Positions 1 through 7,371 of a stretch of DNA of 64,000 nucleotides are shown here, one piece after another. The notes beneath the pieces were generated by a model. That model was not told the DNA's origin. It saw nothing but the letters and a program-made list of their open reading frames with translations, and ran no database searches. A program made the position numbers and the translations under genes. Positions within the stretch are counted from its first letter, which is position 1. Every line of letters begins with the position of its first letter. Origin of the DNA: Siphonodentalium dalli (lineage: Eukaryota; Mollusca; Scaphopoda; Gadilida; Siphonodentaliidae); the NCBI GenBank assembly GCA_032622095.1, contig CP136063.1, forward strand, positions 31,312,987 through 31,376,986, written 5' to 3'.

Positions 1-152
1 AAATTGTTTCATTGTAGAGTTAATGAGTTTATTTGATGTTTAGTTCTGGCAAAATTACACAATACAATTTCCGGGTTCTCTTTACAGTAGCCACTATTGT
101 TCGTTAGCTAAACAAATGCACCCTTTTATAACAAAATATTCGAAATATCACA
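1..152. repeat. Internal fragment of the TTAA-flanked MITE family
   Basis: This stretch aligns by eye with the inner right half of the better copies at 23388-24020 and 55759-56290. Shared words include CACTATTGTTC, GTTAGCT and AAATATTCGAAAT. Both ends of the element are missing here; similarity fades after about 152. It is non-coding. Confidence 0.6.
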
Positions 153-228
153 CGGCACAATGGTTTTAACGATCCTACGACCAATTTCACGATTATGTGG
201 CGGGACAACCACGATACAGTTTAACGAA

Positions 229-480
229 GTCGGTAGCCGAGAGGTAGCGTATTGGTCTCTCGTGCTATCGGGCCGGGGATCGCAACCTGATCAGGGTAGT
301 CTGACAAAAATCAGAACTCGGTCAGATACCAAGTTTGTCAGGCTGAAAAGTCTCATTCGAGAGTCTCATTGTCGTGGGTGCAGTACGCTGTCCGATTGGG
401 TGCGGACATTAATGGCCGACCCGTGTACACGCCTCGGTGTGTGCACGTTAAAGAACGCTACTGGAGTCACCACAGGGTTA
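229..480 (+). repeat. tRNA-derived SINE
   Basis: The head has RNA polymerase III promoter boxes in tRNA spacing: an A-box-like TAGCCGAGAGG at 234-244 and a decayed B-box-like GGGGATCGCAACC at 275-287. The segment between them keeps the look of a tRNA anticodon arm. The downstream body (about 390-470, containing GTGTGCACGTTAAAGAACGC) resembles the central domain common in molluscan SINEs. No intact A-rich tail or target duplication was found. A real tRNA gene is unlikely because the acceptor and T stems are degraded. Confidence 0.6.
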
Positions 481-600
481 TAAAGTTACTCGGCCGTGGC
501 AGCACCTGGACCAGTGCGTTTACAACCAGAATTGGTTCCTGTCCTGTAATATCTACAGATACAGATAAAACGATTCTACGACCTTATACTACGTGAATTG

Positions 601-905
601 ATGCACCTGACAGCTCTTGATATCCTAATGAGACACTTTGATAACGAAATGAGACGAAAGATAATATATGACAATTCGTGCAAATTACACTTATACGCGC
701 TGCTACCTGAATCGGCCAGATTTGAACATGCAAAGTTTTCTGTCGACCGATTGCATTTCCGGTGCTCATTTTGAAAAGGATATATGAGAACTTACAAAGC
801 TGACGCCACTATTATAGAGACATGTGTTAAAACAGCAATGCAGCTGGTGGAACAGGTCAATAGCGGTCTTAGGCGCATACAAACTCAACTGGCGTACATA
901 TATGC
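601..905 (+). pseudogene. KDZ/HMGXB3-like transposase fragment (plus-strand copy)
   Basis: Frame 601-770 encodes a stretch with the motifs IIYDNSCKLHLYAL and KFSVDRLHFR. After a frame change, 784-905 continues with TYKADATI and VEQVNSGLRRIQTQLAY. In order these match the conserved core I know from HMGXB3-type and KDZ (Kyakuja-Dileera-Zisupton) transposase-like proteins of marine animals: YDNACKLHxY, then FxVDRFHxxGHxGC, then NSQxNEQANSxLxxIxxQLAY. The GHxGC part is deleted between the two frames. It has no usable start and cannot make protein. It lies tail-to-tail with a second copy on the other strand. The family call rests on remembered motifs, not a search. Confidence 0.6.
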
Positions 906-920
906 AAGAGTGAACTACTA

Positions 921-1405
921 CTATGGTAACTTTTTTATCGATGCACCCTTCCTCCTGTTTCGAAGCGCAAGAAATACGGCTGCGTGTACCATTAAATTGT
1001 TAGGTGGCATGTATATTAGTTGAGTTTGTATACGTCTCAGTCCGCTGTTGGCTTGTTCGACCACTTGACTGTTGATAGAGCGAACTGATGTGTCAGATTT
1101 ATATGTTTCCATATCGTAGCCAAGTGAGCACCCAATATGGCCACGCAAATGAAGACGGTCGACAAAAAATCTGCAATGACGAAATCTTGGCGGCTCAAAA
1201 ATTATCGTATATGATTGTCTTTGGAATTTTTGAAAACCTTCTCATTAAAATGTCAAAGGCTGTCTGAGGTGATTCACATGCCATCATGACCTGGAATCCA
1301 AGACAAATGCCATGTGGGCAGAACACTGAAAATAATCCTGGTGTCAGTTTGTTGTGGCTTTCTGTGAGCTTTCTACATCCAGTTGTCACAGTCTCGCCTC
1401 GTGTT
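921..1405 (-). pseudogene. KDZ/HMGXB3-like transposase fragment (minus-strand copy)
   Basis: Read on the minus strand from about 1405 down, one frame gives GLFSVFCPHGICLGF and SKIPKTIIYDNF. After a short deletion and frame change at about 1195, a second frame (1148-921) gives RGHIGCSLGYDMETYKSD, NSQVVEQANSGLRRI and FLALRNRRKGAS. This is the same motif order as the plus-strand copy at 601-905, but more complete at the C-terminal side; the CKLHxYAL segment is lost. The two copies converge with ends about 15 bp apart, forming a broken inverted pair. It is a decayed transposase, with no intact start. Confidence 0.62.
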
Positions 1406-1488
1406 CCCACATTATATTGTCCGGACCCTCTAATAAGCGGAAATGCCGGGGAAAATGCTGGTATCCAGAGGTCTTCTGCCCGGAACAG

Positions 1489-2138
1489 GAACGCAGAGAC
1501 CAGCCGTAGCTTGAAGAAGGGGCCTCCAAAAAGAAAAACACCAGCCAAACGGAGGAGGGACGCCGCCAGACGGGCCAAATGGAAGAAGAAGATGGGGGTG
1601 ACAGTTGATCTGCCGGTCACCCCTCCCCGTGTGGTTCAGCCGACGTCCGCTGTCACAGCCGGTAGGTTGGAGTTGTCTGAGAGACGCACAGACGACCCGA
1701 CCTGTTCGGAGACAGACGACATCAGACCAGCTAGCAGGGACTCCGTGGATCTGCCGGAGGTCCCTGTTGTCGTCATCGAGGCGAGCGGAGAAAGGGAGCA
1801 GGAAACCACCCCTGCTGTTCCTGCCGCCAGCTTCGATGTAGAGTTGGACAGCTTGCCACCACGGACACCGGAGTTCCATCTCATACCGGTATCCCCCAGC
1901 TCTACCACCAGCAACAACAACATCAGTACAGAAACCACCAGCTTTGTGGAAGAAATTATTGCGGAAAAGGGCGATGGAGGAGCACAAACAACAACTGAGA
2001 CAGAATGAGCAATATAGGAAAGACCAAGAAGAAAGAATTCAACTCCTCACACGACAACATCAACAGAGATCTCTTCCATCTCCAGAATCATCAACAGAGA
2101 AGCCTAATCCGAAAAAGAAGAGAAAGAAGAAAAAGTAG
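1489..2138 (+). pseudogene. Basic-protein module, copy 1 of a tandem array (unrecognised)
   Basis: I do not recognise the product. The reading frame carries a lysine/arginine block (KKGPPKRKTPAKRRRDAARR, then KWKKK) followed by a proline-, threonine- and acid-rich linker, and stops at 2008. An overlapping frame (1944-2138) gives a glutamine-rich, coiled-coil-like tail ending in a lysine run, so one frame shift probably separates the halves. The open frame extends upstream to 1286, but that part overlaps the antisense KDZ-like fragment, so I start where similarity with the second copy (3096 onward) begins. The basic block looks nucleic-acid binding. Two related modules follow, which suggests ORF1-type proteins of a retroelement or a duplicated mobile cassette. 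Confidence 0.42.
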
Positions 2139-2174
2139 AAAATATCACCAAATTGCTATTTTTCCCTTCAGTTT

Positions 2175-2292
2175 GATCTAAATAAAGGCAAAAATATGAG
2201 GGATTAAGGAAAGGGCCTCTCGGCCCTTTCGACAATCCCGGGGCTAGCCACCACAAACCACTCGCCTAAAAAAAATAATAAATACGGTATCA
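2175..2292 (+). repeat. Conserved 3' module with poly(A) signal and 9-bp hairpin, copy 1
   Basis: An AATAAA signal at about 2181 is followed by a perfect hairpin at 2209-2230 (GAAAGGGCC, loop TCTC, GGCCCTTTC), then ACAATCCCGGGGC, an A-rich run and CGGTATCAG. Nearly the same ~115-bp block occurs at 3797-3906, each time just after a basic-protein reading frame. It therefore looks like the 3' untranslated end of a repeated unit, perhaps a retroelement 3' end. Confidence 0.6.
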
Positions 2293-2349
2293 GCACACAC
2301 TCACAAGATTCGTCGGACCTCCAGAGAGCTTGGATCGCCACCTCTCAGG

Positions 2350-3131
2350 ATGACTACGCCACCGCTTATCCCAACTGGTGTAACTACAATGCTGGACTCC
2401 ATGCATGTCACGCCTTGTGTGAGCTGGTCACTCCACGCTCACAAAGGCGGATACCAGTTGATTCTGGATTTCCAGTCCGGCCCGGCACAGCCCTTTTCAG
2501 GGCTCCCTACCGGGAATGGACCGGATAATACCAGATCAACACGGAAACTTCGACAAAAGATAAAGAAGAAGAAAAAGAAGAAATCACCATCAAGAAAAAA
2601 AGAGATGCCGAGAGACTAGCCGCATGGAAAGCCATTACACCAGCCAGCTCCTACCATGCAGTCGAGGTCCCGGCCCAGTCTGTCCAGGAGATGGAATCGC
2701 CACCACCATCGCCGCCATGGCCAGACATGGACTTCAACCCGAAGACTCCGGAATACACTGAGCCGGAGCCTTCAACTACCAATCCTACAACACCGGCCAC
2801 CGAACAAGCAACAGATGTCACCAACCTATGGATTGAAAACAACAGAAAAGAAGCTGCAAAATTAATCGCCGACTCAGAAGAAGAAATGAAGAAAGCAAAA
2901 GAGACTAGAATGAAAGTAATGTCAGCCTTAGATGATTTAGATCCACCGAAAAGTAAAAACATCAACAGCCTCAACAATCGATTTTCACCGAAGATATCAA
3001 GAAAGGGTGAAGGGACTCGCACAATGCAGTCCGAACATCCTACCCGGCCTTCGATCGGAAACTACTCGACTATGACTACTACGGTATCAGAACGCCGAAA
3101 CCAGCCGTGGTTTGAAGAAGGGGCCTCCTAA
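2350..3131 (+). pseudogene. Basic-protein module, middle degenerate copy
   Basis: Not recognised. Frame 2350-2619 ends in a lysine-rich segment with KKKKSPSRKK. After a one-base frame change the next frame continues KKKRDAERLAAWKA, which is the same basic pattern as KRRRDAARRAKW in the flanking copies. Frame 2691-3131 then gives a proline/threonine-rich linker and a charged helical segment (KEAAKLIADSEEEMKKAKE). It ends where the next unit begins, at CGGTATCAG near 3089. So this is a third, more diverged member of the tandem array. No catalytic domain is visible. Confidence 0.38.
2489..2504 (+). other. Histone-type stem-loop look-alike
   Basis: AGCCCTTTTCAGGGCT folds as a 6-bp stem with loop TTTC. 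This is the geometry and loop of the metazoan replication-histone mRNA 3' stem-loop, though the outer pair is A-T instead of G-C. No histone coding sequence is nearby, and it lies inside a module of the tandem array, so it may be coincidence or an element-specific structure. Confidence 0.3.
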
Positions 3132-3767
3132 GAAGAAGACACCAGCCAAGAGGAGAAGGGACGTCGCCAGACGGGCTAAATGGAAGAAGAAGGTGGTGTG
3201 ACTGTTGATCGGCCGGTCACCCCTCCCCGTGTGGTCCAGCCGACGTTCACTGTCACAGCCGGTAGGCCGGAGTTGTCTGAGAGACGCCCAGACGACCCGA
3301 CCTGCCCGGAGACAGGCGACATCAGACCAGCCAGCAGGGACTTCGTGGATCTGCCGGAGGTCCCTGCTGTCGTCACCATCCAGGCTCCCCCTGCGGACTC
3401 GGTAATGGAGATCGAACCATCACCACCGATGACACCAAGGTACGAAGAGCAGCCGGTTTCACCAACCCCCAGGGAGAGGGAGTCAAAGAGATACAGATTC
3501 GTCCGCCTGCACTGTGACCTCGTTGACAGACTCCAACAGGCCAGAGGAAACTACAAATTCACACAAGCAGACAAAGCCCTCATCCTTGACAAAAAGATCT
3601 ACGAGGGTACAGATGCGGCCGATCCAGCTGACAGGAAGATCAAATACTCCGTCCGAAACGAGGCTGGGATAAAAGAAACTCATGTCTACCATCCACCCAC
3701 TCCTTCGGAACCAGCAGCACGTCCATCAGAGACATGGAAACAACAAAGAAAGAAGAAATCACATTGA
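3096..3767 (+). pseudogene. Basic-protein module, copy 2 of the tandem array (unrecognised)
   Basis: From 3096 the DNA closely matches copy 1: LKKGPPKKKTPAKRRRD, ARRAKWKKK, then the linker VDRPVTPPRVVQPT. One base is missing near 3198 relative to copy 1, so the basic block and the main frame (3180-3767) are out of phase. Unlike copy 1, the C-terminal part is distinct, with a possible small folded region (RFVRLHCDLVDRLQQARG ... ALILDKKIYEGTD) and a final QQRKKKSH. The 3' module with AATAAA follows within about 30 bp. Function unknown; the repetition argues for a mobile or duplicated origin. Confidence 0.42.
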
Positions 3768-3796
3768 ACATGTTAAAATCTGTGTTTTTTCTTTTT

Positions 3797-3906
3797 GATC
3801 TGAATAAAGGCAACAACATGAGGGATTAAGGAAAGGGACTATCGGCCCTTTCGACAATCCCGGGGCCAGCCACCCCAAACCACTCACTAAAAAAAACGGT
3901 ATCAGT
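3797..3906 (+). repeat. Conserved 3' module with poly(A) signal and hairpin, copy 2
   Basis: Second copy of the block at 2175-2292. AATAAA is at about 3803; the hairpin at 3831-3852 has 7 bp of perfect outer stem and one internal mismatch. It ends in the same A-run and CGGTATCAG. Confidence 0.6.
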
Positions 3907-3913
3907 TTCCAAA

Positions 3914-4186
3914 ATGCCTTTACGCAAACGTGAGATAAATCGTGCTCTCGAGAAGGGCAAAGATGCTGTGGACAAACTTCTTGCCGTGATTATACCAGCA
4001 GCTTTTGTTTACACATCGAAAAATCGATTACATATCACATATGGCCATGATGCATTCGACAACGTTTTGCGTCACAGTTCCGAAAAGATTTTTTCGGAGT
4101 TAGAGAATGTGCCTACCGGCGATTCAACACAACAATCAACACACACGAAATGCACGTTACCGACGTATAAAGATGTGGAAGAATAA
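3914..4186 (+). CDS. Small hypothetical ORF after the tandem array
   Basis: A 90-residue frame starting at an ATG, beginning MPLRKREINRALEKG and ending in an acidic tail (YKDVEE). I recognise no domain. It follows the second 3' module by only a few bases (CGGTATCAG, then the start codon within 10 bp), so it may be the start of a third array unit or an unrelated remnant. A palindrome follows at 4250. A chance ORF is quite possible. Confidence 0.2.
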   Translation: MPLRKREINRALEKGKDAVDKLLAVIIPAAFVYTSKNRLHITYGHDAFDNVLRHSSEKIFSELENVPTGDSTQQSTHTKCTLPTYKDVEE

Positions 4187-4249
4187 TTATCATTAAATAA
4201 TGTATAAAGAAAGTTGTTCTTCTCAATCAACAACAGATTACCGACATGC

Positions 4250-4337
4250 GTCCCGGATTGTTTTATTTGTTTTATTATATTATTTTGAGAAATAGTTTGA
4301 AATAATATAATAAAATAACAAAATAATGATCCCGGAC
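4250..4337. repeat. 88-bp palindromic hairpin element
   Basis: The arms begin GTCCCGGATTG and end ATGATCCCGGAC, with AT-rich inner arms (TTTTATTATATTATTT and its complement) and an 11-14-base loop (TGAGAAATAGTTTG). The two ends match except for two small differences. It looks like a fully palindromic miniature element; no clear target duplication is visible. Confidence 0.55.
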
Positions 4338-4623
4338 ACCGTCAAGTCGATCTCTAGCTTCCTACATGTTGGCCACATATATACAGCCCTGAATTATTGG
4401 CTAAAGCGCGGCGATCCAATTTGGGCGTAATTTTAACTGGAGCGCTCGAATGGGTAACTGGATACTGTCCGCAGCTGAGTAAAGTGCCACCGCTGGTATG
4501 AGTGATTCATTGTACACAAGGCGCGTAACGCTCGATTGGGCGCTTTTGGGAAATTTACATACCTCAATTTCTTGAACTCAAAAGCGAGAATAAACCAAGA
4601 ACACCAGGAAGAGTTGAAAATCT
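4338..4623. other. No recognisable feature
   Basis: Unique-looking AT-rich sequence between the palindrome and the THAP-like remnant. I see no supported gene. Confidence 0.4.
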
Positions 4624-4962
4624 TGCTCACCGTCTATGAAATGTAGGGAACACATTCTGCTGGAACTAACAGGCCTCCACATATCACCTTTTTACTGTTA
4701 GACTTTCTACTGACTTTGTGGAGTTTGTCAAACCTCAACCTGCTACTTGGATCTTTTCTTTCAGTGGGGAATACAAGCAACAAAAACATCTACTTGGTAC
4801 TCCATCGCCCTCAATGTGCTGAGGATTATGTGGAGGTTACATACATGTACATGTATATTTGTCGAAACCATTCTTGCATTTATGAATTTCACAGATTTTC
4901 TCCTTCCATTTATCCAAATGGTACGTGCCACACCCTTTAATTGCACATATTCTCACAGTCAT
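4624..4962 (-). pseudogene. THAP-like C2CH zinc-finger remnant
   Basis: On the minus strand, 4962 downward encodes RICAIKGCGTYHLDKWKEK, then CEIHKCKN and YTCTC, and after frame changes and stops WRPVSSSRMCSLHFIDGEQ at about 4682-4625. This order (CxxxGC, KWK, CxxH, CxC, then W.P.SSRxCSxHFxDGE) is that of THAP-like DNA-binding domains common in marine-invertebrate transposon-derived proteins. The part between the halves (about 4840-4690) has several stops. A GTAACC donor-like site follows the first half (about 4845), so an intron is conceivable, but decay is more likely. The open frame upstream of 4962 is hydrophobic and unrelated. No transposase catalytic core is seen next to it. Confidence 0.5.
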
Positions 4963-5554
4963 ATTAGTACTGTCATGAAAAGAGAAAGAAGGGGTATGCA
5001 TAACTGCCATAAGAACAAAGAAACCGAGACTGGTAGTGGAATATAATAACAGTGAAGAAATTCTGGGGCAACTGCCAAACAGGTGATTTGATAGAAGTAC
5101 AATGAATATCTCTGGCATTAACTGGAAAACTGGAAAACAGGCAAAAGCAAATAGAAGACCAATGAAGAAACTCACAAGTAACTGAAAAAAATGCATAAAA
5201 TTGAATAGAAAAGTTGAACTGAAATTCAGAAGAATAAAAAATTCTGTCCTGCTCCTGAAAAGTGAAGCAACCTTGGGAGCATATATACATTGCATAAGGA
5301 TAATGTATAAAATTTATTATTTATGATTAAAAATTATTTTATATGGTATCATCCATATGCATGAAATTTGTTGGTGTAAATTTATCAAGCTTTATATGAT
5401 TTATATTTTAAAAGTGCAATAATGGCTAAAATAAGCTAAGAGAAAACATTGATATTTTCATGGTATATTCAAATGAGAGGCACTATAAAGGTTACCTCAC
5501 CGTTTAGTGCACAATGAGCTCAAGATTCCCTTCCCTGTAGTGCTCCAACAACTT
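4963..5554. other. No recognisable feature
   Basis: AT-rich DNA. A minus-strand frame covers 4963-5295 but is phenylalanine-rich low-complexity translation with no domain. Confidence 0.4.
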
Positions 5555-5564
5555 GAGCATGTAT

Positions 5565-5629
5565 TAAATCATGGCATGAATCTCTACTAGACGGGCGTCA
5601 GCCAGAGTAGAGATTCATGGCATGATCAA
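5565..5629. mobile_element. 65-bp palindromic mini-element with direct-repeat flanks
   Basis: Arms 5569-5589 and 5606-5626 pair over 21 bp with a single mismatch (left arm ATCATGGCATGAATCTCTAC). The short centre contains GACGGGCGTCAGC. The 10-bp word GAGCATGTAT lies directly on both sides (5555-5564 and 5630-5639), like a target duplication. The arm and centre sequences also occur at the ends of the larger element at 11517-12620, so this is the smallest member of that family seen here. Confidence 0.6.
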
Positions 5630-5639
5630 GAGCATGTAT

Positions 5640-6495
5640 ATACATTGCCTGATCTCAGGAATATTTTATATGGGTTTATACTATTCAATAAGAAAATAGA
5701 TCCACTTTCTGGCTTGCCCAACCTTTATACATATGTTCACTGTGTTAGTTGGATTCTCGGTAGGCAGAACTTCCTTCTCGGGGAGCTGGCCATATGTACC
5801 ACAGCAGTAATCCAAGTGAAATTCAAAATTATGGCAGAAATCCCACCCGCAATCCAAATTAAATTGAAATTTTGGGTAGATAATTCACCCCCATTTTCAA
5901 TTTAGGAAAAACTTCCCCTGTATGCAGCCAAATCCTTGATTAGACTTCTGCAATTTTAAATTTTAATTCTATGTTATGTTCCATTAAGATGGCTGTAACA
6001 ACAGCTATTTTAATGGTCATTGGACGTGAGAAGCATATATCAATGTTTTTTGTTTGACCCAATGCATATATAGTATTACCCCATTATTGTAAACAGAAAG
6101 TAGATATTTTGAAAATACTATGCACCAAAATTGGTGACAACAACAAACTACTATTACAGGGAGATGAAGATAAATATGAGCAATTGGAGTATAAGAATAC
6201 TTAAAATAGTAATTAGAATAATAGTTGCTAGTAAAAAATATTGTGAAAAAAAAGGCAATGATTAATAGAATACATTGAGTTGTTAGCTGCGAAAAGTCTC
6301 CGAATTAGCACATGTCTACATTCATATGAGGATCGGAAACGAGAACGAGGAAGTGAGGTTGCTAATGGTAGGCTAGAGTGTGAACTAAAGCATTATTTTA
6401 ATTAATGCTTAAATTTCCAGTTGAGGGGGGGGGGGGCTGATCTGACTGATTTCCTCTAGCGTCCAGTGCCACCCGTGGTTCTGCCCTCTGCCCAT
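5640..6495. other. Unassigned AT-rich DNA with a G10-type run
   Basis: No supported coding region. A pure G run lies at about 6425-6436. The right end is the A-rich tail region of the LINE at 6608. Confidence 0.4.
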
Positions 6496-6607
6496 CTGTA
6501 AATATTTTTATTTTTATTTATTTATTTATTATAGTGACATTATGTATATAAATATAACATCCGGCCCATAGGGCCTATAAGTCACTTTGAATACGATAAA
6601 CAATTAA

Positions 6608-7351
6608 TTATTTGTGCACATGTGTGGATTTTGAAAGTTTCGATTGTCTTATGTCATAAGCCTCTGAAATAAATTTAGCACTATATACAGGGAACTTGTT
6701 TATACAGTGAACCATAACATCGACGTCGGTTTCTAGATGGTGTATATCACCAACACGCGTCATTAGCGTACTGCGGGCATCTTCGTAAACACGACAACGG
6801 ACAAAGAAGTGTAACTCATTTTCAACGTCTCCCGTATCACATATCATGCACACGCGTTCGGCTACTTCCTCACCACGAAATCGTCCAGTTTCGATCCTCA
6901 GAGGCAATATACCACAGCGGAATTGTCCCAGCAATGATCTCTGACGTCTCGTTAAAACGGGCGAAGAAACATAGCTTTCTAACATGAGTTCATTCTTTAA
7001 TATAATGTACGTTCGCAGCTTTCTCAGTCTGGTAATGTCGGTTAGCCATTGGTTCTGCGATATTTCATTGAGTTGAGATGTCAATATATCTAAGTCACAC
7101 GTTTTCAAATAGTCAAAAACTTCTTCTAAATAAGTGTACGTTAAGCTAGTTTTAATATTGAATAGTGTCAGTGATGCTAACACAATTTTGGCACAGACAG
7201 CTGACGTAACACTAAATTTTGTTAAATAAATAAATAATAAGGAAGCTGGCTGTCCTGGCTTCAATTTCAAACAAACTTTGAAACTACTTTTTAAATATTT
7301 ATTAAAATAATCACACGTTTGCTTCTTCAAGATTATGGACCATATGGGCAC
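6608..7351 (-). pseudogene. 5'-truncated LINE: C-terminal part of the reverse transcriptase protein
   Basis: A 247-residue frame with the usual C-terminal end of non-LTR retrotransposon ORF2 proteins. A cysteine-histidine motif (CMICDTGDVENELHFFVRC, Cys168, Cys171, His181, Cys186) gives C-x2-C-x9-H-x4-C. It is preceded by LGQFRCGILPLRIETGRF, typical of the segment before this knuckle. The reverse transcriptase palm is absent, so the copy is 5'-truncated at about 7370, as incomplete target-primed reverse transcription often leaves. Downstream (toward 6500) lie about 100 bp of 3' UTR and an A-rich (AATA)n tail, giving a natural 3' end. The annotated first codon is GTG and is not a real start. 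It differs from the LINE at 39.8-44 kb. Confidence 0.75.
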
Positions 7352-7371
7352 ATATTGTACCTTATTTTAGC

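Noticed and set aside
229-300. Functional tRNA gene
   Set aside because: A- and B-box-like sequences are present, but the acceptor and T stems do not pair and a SINE body follows.
1195-1987. Long minus-strand frames (141 and 185 codons) over the basic-protein module
   Set aside because: The parts above about 1405 are antisense shadows of the plus-strand module. Only 921-1405 carries recognisable minus-strand motifs.
2489-2504. Histone gene 3' end
   Set aside because: No histone fold coding sequence lies upstream, and the outer stem pair deviates from the usual one; kept only as a curiosity.
4837-5295. 152-codon minus-strand frame as a membrane protein
   Set aside because: The hydrophobic part is AT-driven (TTT/TTC runs) with no consistent topology. 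Only the final ~40 codons have THAP-like content.
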